Source of the DNA: Dermatophilaceae bacterium Soc4.6
GTDB taxonomy: Bacteria > Actinomycetota > Actinomycetes > Actinomycetales > Dermatophilaceae
NCBI GenBank assembly: GCA_039889245.1
Contig: JAZGVH010000002.1
Location: 3,224,001-3,288,000, forward strand
Direction: 5' to 3'
DNA length: 64,000 nt
Shown: positions 24,909 through 34,151 of the stretch, piece by piece
How positions within the stretch are numbered: the stretch's first letter is position 1
How the letters are laid out: each line of letters starts with the position of its first letter
The notes under the pieces: generated by a model
Told to the model about the DNA's origin: nothing
Seen by the model: only the letters and a program-made list of their open reading frames with translations
The model's database searches: none
Position numbers and translations under genes: made by a program

Positions 24909-25526
24909 TCAGCTCGGGGGAGCGTGGTCGATCGTTGACACGGACGTCACGGAGCGCCCGTCCGCGTCGGAGGAGCGGGCGAGGGACAGCAGTCCCAGCC
25001 CGAGCCCGATGCCGAGCACGGCGAGCACTCCTCGCGGGTGGAAGATGTGGTTGCCCAGGAAGGGGTAGCAGCACCCGACCAGCGCCGTGGTGCCGGGAAC
25101 CACCCGCCAGCGCAGGCGCGGCCAGAGGGTCGCTCCCGTGAGCAGTCCCGCGACCGCGAGCGACCACACCCCGACCGCGCCGAGCCGGTCGCCCACCTCG
25201 AAGAAGCGGCCGACGGTCGGGGTCACGCCGCCCTGCTGCTCGGCCACCAGCCCCGCCCCGAGCCCGGCCACCAGGTCGAGCCCGGTGTAGAACGTGGCGA
25301 AGCCGTAGGCGGCCGCCCGCGCGAGTGCCGGCAGGGGGCCGCGCTCGCCGCGCAGCACCAGCCAGACCGACCCGCCGAGCAGGGGGAAGACGGGCAGCAG
25401 CCACACGTGCAGGGTCCACCACAGGTGGGCTGTCGAGGCGTCGAGGTCGCTGGGGTGCACCAGCCCGGCCAGGGCGAGCAGCACCGTGGGAGTGGCCACC
25501 AGCGCGGTGCGGGCCCAGGCCCTCAT
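24909..25526 (-). CDS. Hypothetical membrane protein
   Basis: 205-aa protein not recognised. From ATG 25526 it has about six hydrophobic segments (roughly 8-22, 36-58, 70-90, 115-132, 140-155, 162-182), with LWWTLHVWLLPVFPLLGG and TALVGCCYPFLGNHIFHP between them; histidines and a Cys pair at the outer ends of helices could bind haem or metal, but this is speculation. The C-terminal tail is polar. Start is 83 bases from the divergent LLM oxidoreductase; its stop is 26 bases before zwf, so the two minus-strand genes could form one unit. Confidence 0.65.
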   Translation of the reverse strand: MRAWARTALVATPTVLLALAGLVHPSDLDASTAHLWWTLHVWLLPVFPLLGGSVWLVLRGERGPLPALARAAAYGFATFYTGLDLVAGLGAGLVAEQQGGVTPTVGRFFEVGDRLGAVGVWSLAVAGLLTGATLWPRLRWRVVPGTTALVGCCYPFLGNHIFHPRGVLAVLGIGLGLGLLSLARSSDADGRSVTSVSTIDHAPPS

Positions 25527-25608
25527 GCGGTCCCTGCCTTCATACGCCCGAGTGTGCCTCGACCGAGGAATCGGCGCGGGACCGGGCCGGTGGGTGCAGA
25601 CTGATCCC

Positions 25609-26484
25609 ATGCGTTTCGGCTTCCACTTCATGGACTTCAATCTGCCCGGCGGGCCCGGCACGTATGCCGCCGCCCTGGGCGACACGGCCGTCGCCGCCGA
25701 GGAGGTCGGGGCCTCCTGGCTGACGGTGATGGACCACTACTTCCAGATGGAGTTCTTCCGCACCGCGCACGACCCGATGCTGGAGGCCTACGCGACCCTC
25801 GGCTTCCTCGCCGGCCGCACGAGCACCGTGCGCCTCGGCACCGTCGTCACCGGTGTGACCTACCGCCACCCCGGGCTGCTGGCCAAGATCGCCACGACCC
25901 TCGACGTGCTGTCGGGCGGTCGGGCCTTCCTCGGCATCGGCGCCGCGTGGTACGAGCGGGAGCACCTTGCCCTCGGCGTGCCCTACCCTCCGCTCAAGGA
26001 ACGCTTCGAGCGGCTCGAGGAGACGCTGCAGATCACCCTGCAGATGTGGGGGGACGACGACGGTGCCTACGCCGGCACGCACTACCAGCTGGCCGAGACC
26101 ATCAACGTGCCCGCGGCCATCCAGACTCCGCACCCGCCGATCGTCATCGGGGGCAGCGGCGAGAAGAAGACGCTGCGGCTGGTCGCGCAGTATGCCCAGG
26201 GCTGCAACCTGCTCGTCGCCAGCCCCGAGCAGGCCGCCCACAAGCTCGCGGTGCTGCGCGGGCACTGCGACGCGCTCGGCACCGACTACGACGCGATCGA
26301 GAAGACCGTCATGGGTCCGCAGGAGCCGCCGCTCGACGACCCCGACGGCTTCCTGCGCCTCGCCCAGGGCTATGCCGACGTCGGCATCGAGCTGATCCAC
26401 CTGCGGGCCCTCACCCCCGACCCGGCCGCCGCGGTCCGGGAGCTCGGCGAGAGGCTCGTTCCCCGCCTGACCGAGATCGGCTGA
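25609..26484 (+). CDS. LLM class (F420-dependent type) oxidoreductase
   Basis: 291-aa luciferase-like TIM-barrel oxidoreductase; actinobacterial members of this subgroup mostly use coenzyme F420. Start ATG 25609 (MRFGFHFMDFNLPGG). Typical features: the initial strand and MDHYFQ (about 40), LGTVVTGVTYRHPGLLAK (about 79-96), DVLSGGRAFLGIGAAWYERE (about 101-120), and IVIGGSGEKKTLRLVAQYA (about 178-196). Stops 15 bases before the aminotransferase, so probably co-transcribed; the pair may act on one metabolite, but none can be named. Confidence 0.88.
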   Translation: MRFGFHFMDFNLPGGPGTYAAALGDTAVAAEEVGASWLTVMDHYFQMEFFRTAHDPMLEAYATLGFLAGRTSTVRLGTVVTGVTYRHPGLLAKIATTLDVLSGGRAFLGIGAAWYEREHLALGVPYPPLKERFERLEETLQITLQMWGDDDGAYAGTHYQLAETINVPAAIQTPHPPIVIGGSGEKKTLRLVAQYAQGCNLLVASPEQAAHKLAVLRGHCDALGTDYDAIEKTVMGPQEPPLDDPDGFLRLAQGYADVGIELIHLRALTPDPAAAVRELGERLVPRLTEIG

Positions 26485-26499
26485 GCCCCAAGGAGACCC

Positions 26500-27897
26500 A
26501 TGACCCAGCTCGACCACCGACCCGCTGACGTTGACGCCGCCCCGACGACGTTCTCCGTCCCCGTCGACGGGGCGACGGTGCGGGCCGCCGACCGCGACCA
26601 CGTCTTCCACGCGTGGGGCCTCGTCGGATCCGACACGGTGTCGCTGGCCCGGGCGCAGGGGTCGCGGTTCTGGGACACCGAGGGCAAGGAGTACCTCGAC
26701 TTCAGCTCGCAGCTGTGCAACGTCAACATCGGCCACCAGCACCCGCGGCTCGTCGCCGCGGTGCAGGAGCAGGCCGCCCGGCTGGCCACGGCCGGCCCGG
26801 CCTTCTCGGTCGACGTGCGCTCCGAGGCGGCCCGGCTCATCGCGGAGCGCGCGCCGGGCGACCTCGACATGGTCTTCTTCACCACCGGTGGGGCCGAGGC
26901 CAACGAGAACGCGATCCGCATGGCCCGGGTGCACACCGGCCGCCACAAGGTCCTCGCGGCCTACCGCAGCTATCACGGTGGCACCGCCGGTGCCATGGCC
27001 CTCACCGGCGAGCCCAGACGGTGGGCCACCGAGCCGGGGATGCCGGGCGTCGTGCGCTTCTGGGGCCCCTACCCCTACCGGTCGGCCTTTCACTCCACGA
27101 GCGCCGAGCAGGAGTGCGAGCGAGCCCTGCAGCACCTGCGGGACACGATCATGGTCGAGGGCCCCGGCAGCGTCGCGGCCATCATCCTCGAGACGGTCGT
27201 CGGCACCAACGGCATCCTCGTGCCACCGGACGGCTATCTCGCCGGGGTGCGGGCGATCTGCGACGAGCACGGCATCGTCATGATCTCCGACGAGGTGATG
27301 GCCGGCTTCGGGCGCTGCGGTGAGTGGTTCGCCGTCGACCACTGGGGCGTCACGCCCGACCTCGTCTGCTTCGCCAAGGGCGTCAACTCCGGCTACGTGC
27401 CGCTGGGGGGCATCGTCATCTCCCCGGCGATCGCCGACACCTTCCGCACCCGGCCGTTCACCGGCGGCCTGACCTACTCCGGCCACCCGCTGGCCTGCGC
27501 CTCCGCGGTCGCGTCCATCCAGATCTACGAGGACGAGGGCGTCATCGCGCACGCCCGGCACCTCGGCACCGACGTCATCGGCCCCGGTCTCGAGGAGCTC
27601 ATGCAGCGGCATCCCAGCGTGGGGGAGGTGCGAGGACTGGGAGCCTTCTGGGCTCTCGAGCTGGTGCGCGACCGCGCCACGCGCGAGCCGCTGGTGCCCT
27701 TCAACGCCTCCGGTGCCGACAACGCCCCCATGGCCGCCTTCACCGCAGCCTGCAAGGAGCGCGGCCTGTGGCCGTTCGTGCACTTCAACACCACGCACGT
27801 GGTGCCGCCGTGCACGACGAGCGACGACGACGTGCGCGAGGGGCTGGCCATCCTCGACCAGGCCCTCACCGTCGCGGACGGCTACTACACCGGGTGA
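26500..27897 (+). CDS. Class III pyridoxal-phosphate aminotransferase
   Basis: 465-aa omega-aminotransferase family protein (acetylornithine/taurine/beta-alanine transaminase type). Visible: FFTTGGAEANENAIRMAR (about 126-143, phosphate-binding Gly-Ala/Ser), SYHGGTAGAMALTG (about 158-171), ISDEVMAGFGRCGEW (about 265-279, PLP-ring Asp) and the Schiff-base Lys in CFAKGVNSGYVPLGG (about 291-305). Order and length are normal. The overall look, with YRSYHGGTAGA and GLTYSGHPLAC, recalls taurine:pyruvate or putrescine-type enzymes, but the amino donor is not determinable. Follows the LLM oxidoreductase by 15 bases with an AAGGAG ribosome site. Confidence 0.9.
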   Translation: MTQLDHRPADVDAAPTTFSVPVDGATVRAADRDHVFHAWGLVGSDTVSLARAQGSRFWDTEGKEYLDFSSQLCNVNIGHQHPRLVAAVQEQAARLATAGPAFSVDVRSEAARLIAERAPGDLDMVFFTTGGAEANENAIRMARVHTGRHKVLAAYRSYHGGTAGAMALTGEPRRWATEPGMPGVVRFWGPYPYRSAFHSTSAEQECERALQHLRDTIMVEGPGSVAAIILETVVGTNGILVPPDGYLAGVRAICDEHGIVMISDEVMAGFGRCGEWFAVDHWGVTPDLVCFAKGVNSGYVPLGGIVISPAIADTFRTRPFTGGLTYSGHPLACASAVASIQIYEDEGVIAHARHLGTDVIGPGLEELMQRHPSVGEVRGLGAFWALELVRDRATREPLVPFNASGADNAPMAAFTAACKERGLWPFVHFNTTHVVPPCTTSDDDVREGLAILDQALTVADGYYTG

Positions 27898-27930
27898 GGC
27901 AGGGTCCCCCACGCCGATAGGGTCGGTGTC

Positions 27931-28947
27931 ATGTCGCAGACCGCCACTCCCGCCGCCGCGTCCGGGGACCCGGCCTCCCGGCGTCGGGTCGCCATCATCG
28001 TCAACCCCACGAAGTTCGACGACCTCGACACGGTCACCGACGAGCTGGCCGAGGTGTGCGCGCAGGAGGGCTGGGCGCCGCCCATGGTCCTCGAGACGAC
28101 CGCGGAGGACCCGGGCGTGGGACAGGCGGCCGAGGCGCTCGAGGCGGGGGTCGATGTCGTGTGCCCCCTCGGTGGCGACGGCACCGTGCGGGCGGTCGCC
28201 ACGACCCTCGTGGGCACCGACACCCCGATCGGGCTGCTGCCCGGTGGCACGGGCAACCTCCTGGCCCGCAACCTCGACCTCCCCGTCGACAGCCTCGTCG
28301 ACGCGCTGCGCATCGTGCTCACGGGCAGCAGCCGCCGGATCGACGTGGGACTCGTGCGGCTGCTACCCGACTCCCCTTCTCCTGACACGCTGCTGGGTGA
28401 CGGCGACGACGACAGCCCCCGCCGCGACGACGAGGAGGTCTTTCTCATCATGGCCGGCATCGGCGTCGACGCCGAGGTGATGGCCGAGACCAGCGAGAAG
28501 ATCAAGGGCGTGCTGGGCTGGCCGGCCTACGCGATCGCCGGTCTGGGCAAGATCTGGCACCAGGGCTTCCGCGTGCGCGTGTCGGGCGGCAGCGCCCGGC
28601 CCCAGGTGCAGCACGCCAAGACGGTGCTCATCGGCAACTGCGGCAGGCTGCAGGGCAACCTCGAGGTGCTGCCCGACGCGCGGGTCGACGACGGGCGCCT
28701 CGACGGCGTCATCATGTCGCCGACCGGCCCCGCTAGCTGGGTGTCCGTCGCGGTCGACCTCGCCAGCCGCCACCGCCGCGGCCACAAGCGGCTCTTCCCC
28801 CTCGGGGGCACGTCGATCTCGGTGGTCGTCCGCCAGCCGATCGAGACCCAGGTCGACGGCGACCCGATGGGCAGGCACTACGGCATGGTGACGCGCATCC
28901 TGCCGGGCGCCCTGCTCGTGCGCGTGCCGATGCAGGCCCAGGCCTAG
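27931..28947 (+). CDS. Diacylglycerol/sphingosine-type lipid kinase (YegS/DgkB-like)
   Basis: 338-aa lipid kinase. N-terminal nucleotide domain with VAIIVNPTKF (about 21) and the ATP-binding GGDGTVRAVATTLVG (about 79-93), followed by GLLPGGTGNLLARNLDLP (about 102-119), the signature of DAGK catalytic domains. The C-terminal beta domain contains GNCGRLQGNLEVLPDA and DGRLDGVI. A charged insertion (SPSPDTLLGDGDDDSPRRDD, about 148-167) is unusual for the family. It precedes two PAP2 phosphatases, the enzymes that reverse its reaction, in the same direction. Confidence 0.9.
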   Translation: MSQTATPAAASGDPASRRRVAIIVNPTKFDDLDTVTDELAEVCAQEGWAPPMVLETTAEDPGVGQAAEALEAGVDVVCPLGGDGTVRAVATTLVGTDTPIGLLPGGTGNLLARNLDLPVDSLVDALRIVLTGSSRRIDVGLVRLLPDSPSPDTLLGDGDDDSPRRDDEEVFLIMAGIGVDAEVMAETSEKIKGVLGWPAYAIAGLGKIWHQGFRVRVSGGSARPQVQHAKTVLIGNCGRLQGNLEVLPDARVDDGRLDGVIMSPTGPASWVSVAVDLASRHRRGHKRLFPLGGTSISVVVRQPIETQVDGDPMGRHYGMVTRILPGALLVRVPMQAQA

Positions 28948-29034
28948 AGCGGCCCGCCGCTGCGGCTCGAGGAGGTCTCGACCCGCCCACCTCGGGCCGG
29001 GGTGGGAAACGCCTCGAGTGGGTAGGTTGACCTC

Positions 29035-29757
29035 ATGGTCGACGTCCGCCCCCACAGCGCCGAGGCACCCGCTGCAGCGCCACTCCCACGGTGGACCGCC
29101 GTGCTGCCGGGCCTGCTCGCCGCGGTGGGGTTCGCCGTCCCCGTCACCCTGCTGGCCCTCGTCGTGCGCGGGAAGGTCAGCGGGCTCGCCGAGCTCGACC
29201 AGCGCGCCATCACGGCGGCCACGTCGCTCACGCGTCAGCACCCGGCCCTGCTCAGCGCGCTCAAGACCTGGGAGACGGCCCTCCAGCCGCTGCCCGTCTA
29301 CGTGGTCGCCACCGTCGTCTGCCTGCTCGTGTGGTGGCGCGGGGGACTGCGCTCGCGAGCCGTCTGGGCCTTCCTCACCATGATGGTGGCCTGGAACATC
29401 GCGCTCGACCTGAAGTACGTCGTGCAGCGGGTGCGCCCCGTCGTCGACGACCCGGTGTCGTCGGCGCCCGGCTACAGCTTTCCCAGCGGCCACGTCGCCA
29501 ACGCGGCGGCCGCCTGCACGGCGGTGACCATCCTGCTGTGGCCGCTGCTGCGCTCGAGCACCGCCCGCGCAACGGTCGTCGTGCTCGCGGGGGTGGTCGT
29601 GGTGCTCACCGTGCTCGACCGGGTCTTCCTCGGCGTGCACTTCCCGACAGACACGGTCGCCGGCGTGCTGGTCGGCTGTGGTCTGGTCCTGTCCTCTTTC
29701 CTCGGCTACCGCGGTGCCAGCCGCCGTCGCCACGACACCGAAGCGGAGCACGAGTGA
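29035..29757 (+). CDS. PAP2-family lipid phosphatase
   Basis: 240-aa membrane phosphatase with about five or six TM helices. The three-part PAP2 active site is complete: KYVVQRVRP (about 124-132), FPSGH (about 149-153, catalytic His) and RVFLGVHFPTD (about 196-206). It likely hydrolyses phosphatidate, or undecaprenyl or polyprenyl diphosphates. Its stop overlaps the start of a second PAP2 gene (TGATG), so the two are translated together. Annotated start ATG 29035 gives a short polar leader. Confidence 0.92.
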   Translation: MVDVRPHSAEAPAAAPLPRWTAVLPGLLAAVGFAVPVTLLALVVRGKVSGLAELDQRAITAATSLTRQHPALLSALKTWETALQPLPVYVVATVVCLLVWWRGGLRSRAVWAFLTMMVAWNIALDLKYVVQRVRPVVDDPVSSAPGYSFPSGHVANAAAACTAVTILLWPLLRSSTARATVVVLAGVVVVLTVLDRVFLGVHFPTDTVAGVLVGCGLVLSSFLGYRGASRRRHDTEAEHE

Positions 29758-30518
29758 TGACCCTGGTCGATGGAGCCCCGTCCCCCCGACGAGACCGACG
29801 CAACGGACGGGAGCGACGACGTAATGACGGACACCCCTTCGTCCACCGGTGGGACACCCTCGTCCCACCCCGCCGGGGGCTCGTGCTGCGCGACATCGCC
29901 CTGCGGCTGGTCGCGCCGGCCGTGGCTCTCTTCCTGGTCATCCTCGCCATCGGGATGGTCATCGTCGGGCCACTCGGCAGCTTCCAGTCCGAGAGTGCCG
30001 TCAACCGGGCCCTGCAAAACACCCGCACCCCCACCTGGGACGCCGTCACGGCACTCTGGTCGCACGTCGGCAACACCGAGATCGTCATCGGCGTCTGCGT
30101 GCTCGTGGTGGGCGTGGTGTGGGCCCTGACCCGCAGCTTCTGGGTCGCCGTGGTCCCGGCCATCGCGATCACCCTGCAGGCCTCGGTCTTCGTCGCCGCG
30201 ACGACGCTCACTGGCCGCCCCCGGCCCGACGTCCCGCACCTCGACGAGGCACCACCCACGTCGTCGTTCCCGAGCGGCCACGTCGGCGCCTCCACCGCGC
30301 TCTACCTCACGCTCGCCCTGCTCTGTCAGCGCATCCCGCACCCAGGCATCCGCCGAGTGCTGACCACGCTCTGCCTGGTCATCCCGCTGCTGGTGCTCTA
30401 CGCCCGGCTCTACCGCGGGATGCACCACCTCACCGACGTGCTCGTCGGGCTGGCCAACGGCGTCGTGTGCGCCGGCCTCGCGTGGGGCTGGCTCAAGGAC
30501 CGTGGCACGGCGCGGTGA
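29757..30518 (+). CDS. Second PAP2-family lipid phosphatase
   Basis: 253-aa paralogue of the preceding gene, start ATG 29757 sharing one base with the previous stop. After a basic, Arg-rich N-terminus of about 45 residues there are about six TM helices and the PAP2 motifs: TLTGRPRPD (about 150; K-x6-RP replaced by a T-x-GRPRP form), FPSGHVGAS (about 170) and RLYRGMHHLTDV (about 217). The two PAP2 proteins are only distantly alike, so they probably have different lipid substrates or form a heteromer. Followed by a strong terminator. Confidence 0.9.
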   Translation: MTLVDGAPSPRRDRRNGRERRRNDGHPFVHRWDTLVPPRRGLVLRDIALRLVAPAVALFLVILAIGMVIVGPLGSFQSESAVNRALQNTRTPTWDAVTALWSHVGNTEIVIGVCVLVVGVVWALTRSFWVAVVPAIAITLQASVFVAATTLTGRPRPDVPHLDEAPPTSSFPSGHVGASTALYLTLALLCQRIPHPGIRRVLTTLCLVIPLLVLYARLYRGMHHLTDVLVGLANGVVCAGLAWGWLKDRGTAR

Positions 30519-30644
30519 ACCGCCCCGTGGGTGCTACCGAGCCCGGATCGGGGTCGGCGGGGCAGGCCGCCAGCCCCCGCCTCGCCGCCCACGACGACCT
30601 CCCGACCACCGCTCGCTCCGCTCGGCAGCCGCACCCCCGGGGAG

Positions 30645-30678
30645 GTTGACTCAGTCGGGGTACCCCTCCTGAGTCGAC
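30645..30678. terminator. Bidirectional terminator hairpin
   Basis: GTTGACTCAG (30645-30654) pairs with CTGAGTCGAC (30669-30678) with one mismatch, and the enclosed GGGGTACCCC extends the stem. It sits between the convergent second PAP2 gene and the DUF1206 gene; the rest of 30519-30745 shows nothing else. Confidence 0.85.
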
Positions 30679-30745
30679 CCGGACCCCGGGCGACACGACA
30701 CCTCGCGGCGGTGCCGAGATCGTCGTGGGCTGAGCGCGGACGAGG

Positions 30746-31531
30746 TCAGACGTCGGCGTGACGGGCGCGGAAGAACGAGTAGATGCCGAAGGCCGCGAAC
30801 CCGAGCGACACGACCACCAGCAGCACCGCACCGTACGGCGCCCCGAGCACCGTGCGGAGGGCGCCGTCGAGGCCCTTCGCCTGTCCGGGCTCCGCCTTCG
30901 ACGCGGCCACGACGAAGAGGCCCCCGACGATCGCGAGCGCGATTCCCTTGGCGATGTACCCGTAGCGGCCAAAGGCCTCGGCCAGCTCGCCCGGATGACT
31001 CTCCAGATCGGCGAGGAACTTCTTCCGCCAGCCCTTGACGACGTGGTAGACACCCACCGCCACGACGACGGCCCCGAGCGCGGCGACGAGCACTCGGCCC
31101 ATCGGCTGCTTCATCAGGGTGGACGTCACGTCGACGCTCTGTGCGCTGCTCGATGCGCCACCCGCCCCCTTGGCGTAGCCGAGGGCGCTGGCGGCCAGGA
31201 CGGCATACGTGACCGCCTTGGCCCCGGCCTTGAGGCGGTCGGCGCCCTTGCGGCTGGTAAAGACCTCCGTGACCTGCCAGACCCCCAGGAGTGCGAATCC
31301 GACGACCGCCACCCACAGGGTGCCCCGGCCGAGGGTGGTGCCCGCGAGGGTCTGCAGGGCGCCTGACTGGTCGGCGCTGCGACCCCGCGCACCGGTGGCC
31401 AGCTGGAGGCCGAGCCAGGCGATCAGCAGGTGGAGCAGTCCGTTGACCGCGTAGCCGAGGCGCGCGCCGGTTTCGATCGCGGGGTGGTCGTTGGCCCGCT
31501 GGGCGGTCCGCTCGACGTCGGGGGAGTCCAT
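30746..31531 (-). CDS. DUF1206 domain membrane protein
   Basis: 261-aa membrane protein made of three repeats of the two-helix DUF1206 unit (roughly residues 25-95, 105-175 and 190-260). Each repeat starts with a small-residue helix such as ARLGYAVNGLLHLLIAWLGL, YGYIAKGIALAIVGGLFVVA, and the third ends FRARHADV. The first unit carries the usual ARxGYAVNGLLHL signature. Start ATG 31531 (MDSPDVERTAQ) chosen over the upstream MASPRCMHH frame. Widespread in actinobacteria; function unknown. Single gene, divergent from the flippase-like gene 97 bases away. Confidence 0.88.
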   Translation of the reverse strand: MDSPDVERTAQRANDHPAIETGARLGYAVNGLLHLLIAWLGLQLATGARGRSADQSGALQTLAGTTLGRGTLWVAVVGFALLGVWQVTEVFTSRKGADRLKAGAKAVTYAVLAASALGYAKGAGGASSSAQSVDVTSTLMKQPMGRVLVAALGAVVVAVGVYHVVKGWRKKFLADLESHPGELAEAFGRYGYIAKGIALAIVGGLFVVAASKAEPGQAKGLDGALRTVLGAPYGAVLLVVVSLGFAAFGIYSFFRARHADV

Positions 31532-31628
31532 CAGTGCAGTGTGGTGCATGCACCGGGGCGATGCCAACGCCCGGCGGGGGCTGTCCGAATGGTGTCACGC
31601 CGGCCGGAGCGTGGGGCAGGATGGTCGG

Positions 31629-34151
31629 GTGAGCAGCCTGAAGGAGGTCGTCAGCCGGCCCGCCGGGCTGCCACCCCTCGCGGCCCCGGGGATCCAGGTC
31701 GACGAGCCGGCGACCCCGGACCGGGTGCGTCGCCCGGCCGACCTGTTGCGGCTGGTCACGGTGGCCGTGGTGCTCGTCATCGTCATCGTCCTCGCCGACC
31801 TGGCCGTGGGCACGACCGGGGCGCTCGAGCAGGACCTCTCGCTGGCCACCGACGGCACCTCGCCGATCCTGCTCCAGGTCATCGGCTGGCTCGCGGGTCT
31901 GGGCGCCGTGATCCTGCCGGTGGTGATCGGCACCGACCTGCTCCTGCGCCGCCGCCCCCTCCAGCTGGTCGAGGCCCTCGTGGCCGCGGGTGTCGGGGCG
32001 CTGCTCGTGCTCGGACTGCGCACGCTCATCCTCGACGGCCACCTCGGCAGCGTGCTCGGAGCCCTCACCCGGCCCTTGAGCGAGGGTCGCACCAACCCGC
32101 TCGACGCCGTCGCGGTCTCGCTGGTGGCCATGCTCACCGTCGCCGACACCGTCGGCCGGCGCTGGGTCTCGCCGTCGTCGGTCGTCATCATCGGCTCCTC
32201 GGCCCTCACCACCTTCGTCTCGGGGCAGAGCACGTCACTCGCGATCTTCGTGTCGCTGCTGCTCGGCTGGCTCGTCGGCCTGGCCTTCCGTTACGGCGTG
32301 GGGGCGGTCTCCACCCGGCCCCCCGGCACGCAGATCGCGGCCGCGCTCGCGGTCGCCGGCGTGCCGCTGACGCACCTGCAGCTGGTCGAGGTCGACGACG
32401 CGGCCGAGCGTCAGTACCTCGCGCAGACCGATGGGGGTGACCTCGTCGTGCGGGTCATCGACCGCGACACCTTCGGCTTCGCCTCGGGCCGGCGGCTGCT
32501 GCGGATGCTGCGCCTGCGGGGGGCGAGCACCCGCGCTCCGGCCCTCAACCTGCGGGCCGAGCTCGAGCACCGGGCCCTGATGGCCCTCACCCTCGCTGAT
32601 GCGGGCATCCCCGCGCCCCGCGTGGCCGCCGCCACCGAGGTCGGCCCCTTCTCGGCCTGCATCGCCTACGTTCCGCTGCAGGGGCGCACGCTGCTCGAGG
32701 TCGGCGACGCGGTCACCGACCACGACCTCGCTGCCGTATGGCGCCTCCTCGGCGCCCTGCGCGCCCGTCGGGTCGCCCACCGCGGGCTCGGGCCCGACGT
32801 CGTCATGCTCGTGCAGACCCGTGAGGCCCTTGAGGTCCTCGAGACCCACGAGGACACCGGGGCCGACGAGACCCAGGACAACCAGCTTCCCGCAGCCCGC
32901 GAGGCCGGGTCGTCGGCGCCGGTCGTCGCCGGTCTGCGGCGCGGTGGCGGCGGTGACGTCGCGGCCGCCGACCTCGCCCTGCGCATCGACGCCGCCCAGC
33001 TGCTGGTCAGCGTCGGTCTCGTCGCCGGTGCCCGTCGGGCCGTGGCCTCCGCGCTCGCCGAGCTCGACGACGACGTCGTGTCGGGGGCTCTTCCCCTGCT
33101 GCAGCCCATCGTGTTCACGACCGTCACCCGGTCGGCCCTGCGCGAGCACAAGGAGCTGCTGGGGCAGCTGCGCGACGAGATCACCCGGCTGCGACCGCAG
33201 GCGCAGGAGGCCGACGAGGTGCAGCTGCGTCGCGTCACGGCGCGCGGCGTCCTCACGGTCGCGGGGCTCGGCGTCGCGGGCTACTTCATCCTCACCCAGC
33301 TGGCCAAGGTCGATGTCGCGCAGGTGGTCGGTCAGGCCCGCTGGCAGTGGGCGCTCGCGACGGTGGTCTTCGCCGCCCTGACCTTCGCCGGCGCGTCGAC
33401 GGTGCTCGCGGGGGCGGTCACGACGCGGCTCCGATTCGTGCACACGTACATGACCCAGCTCTCGGTGGCCTTCAGCGGGCTCGTCGCCCCGGCCGTCATC
33501 GGCAACCTGGCCCTCAACACGCGCTACCTGCAGCGCTCCGGGGTGCCGCCCGCCGTGGCCGCGGCGAGTGTCGGCGTGGCCCAGGTCGCCCAGTTCTGTT
33601 CCTACGTCGTGCTGCTGCTCGTCTCGGGGGTCCTCGCCGGCACGGGTCCGCGAGCCTCCTTCACCCCGCCGCCGGGCCTCGTCGCAGCCATCCCGGTCGT
33701 CGTCATCATCGTGCTCGGGCTGGTCGCGGTCCCCCGCATCAGGACGGCGATCACGACCCGCTTCCTCCCGCAGGTGCGGGCCGTCGTCCCGCAGGTGCTC
33801 GGCGTGCTGCAGCACCCGCGCAAGCTGGTCCAGCTCTTCGGCGGGGCCCTCCTGCTCGACATCTCCTTCGTCACGAGCCTGGTCTGCGCGACCCGCGCGT
33901 TCGGTGCCGAGCCGCCCGTCGCGGCTGTGGCGGTCGTCTACTTCGCCGGGGCCATCATCGGCTCGGCGGTGCCGACCCCGGGCGGGCTCGGCGGCATCGA
34001 GGCGGCCCTCTCCGCCGGCCTGATCGCCATCGGCGTCGACAGCGGTACTGCCGTCTCGTCGGTCCTGCTCTACCGCCTGGCCACCTACTGGCTCCCGATC
34101 CCCTTCGGCTGGGTCTCGCTCAACCGGCTGACCAAGATCCAGGCCATCTGA
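31629..34151 (+). CDS. Three-part membrane protein: TM block, kinase-like middle, UPF0104 flippase-like C-terminus
   Basis: 840-aa protein from GTG 31629. Residues about 40-220 hold six hydrophobic helices arranged like a PAP2-type or MprF N-terminal block but lacking the PAP2 motifs. Residues about 235-530 look like a degenerate aminoglycoside-phosphotransferase/protein-kinase fold: DLVVRVIDRDTF (beta strand with possible Lys-site Arg), HRALMALTLADAGIPAPRV, IAYVPLQGRTLLEV, and AHRGLGPDVVMLVQ, in which the catalytic Asp expected after H-x-G is shifted. Residues about 555-835 are the UPF0104/LPG-synthase-like TM domain with VAPAVIGNLALNTRYLQRSG and PTPGGLGGIEAALSAGL. It follows lipid kinase and phosphatase genes and may flip or modify a phospholipid. 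Catalytic activity of the middle part is doubtful. Confidence 0.8.
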   Translation: MSSLKEVVSRPAGLPPLAAPGIQVDEPATPDRVRRPADLLRLVTVAVVLVIVIVLADLAVGTTGALEQDLSLATDGTSPILLQVIGWLAGLGAVILPVVIGTDLLLRRRPLQLVEALVAAGVGALLVLGLRTLILDGHLGSVLGALTRPLSEGRTNPLDAVAVSLVAMLTVADTVGRRWVSPSSVVIIGSSALTTFVSGQSTSLAIFVSLLLGWLVGLAFRYGVGAVSTRPPGTQIAAALAVAGVPLTHLQLVEVDDAAERQYLAQTDGGDLVVRVIDRDTFGFASGRRLLRMLRLRGASTRAPALNLRAELEHRALMALTLADAGIPAPRVAAATEVGPFSACIAYVPLQGRTLLEVGDAVTDHDLAAVWRLLGALRARRVAHRGLGPDVVMLVQTREALEVLETHEDTGADETQDNQLPAAREAGSSAPVVAGLRRGGGGDVAAADLALRIDAAQLLVSVGLVAGARRAVASALAELDDDVVSGALPLLQPIVFTTVTRSALREHKELLGQLRDEITRLRPQAQEADEVQLRRVTARGVLTVAGLGVAGYFILTQLAKVDVAQVVGQARWQWALATVVFAALTFAGASTVLAGAVTTRLRFVHTYMTQLSVAFSGLVAPAVIGNLALNTRYLQRSGVPPAVAAASVGVAQVAQFCSYVVLLLVSGVLAGTGPRASFTPPPGLVAAIPVVVIIVLGLVAVPRIRTAITTRFLPQVRAVVPQVLGVLQHPRKLVQLFGGALLLDISFVTSLVCATRAFGAEPPVAAVAVVYFAGAIIGSAVPTPGGLGGIEAALSAGLIAIGVDSGTAVSSVLLYRLATYWLPIPFGWVSLNRLTKIQAI

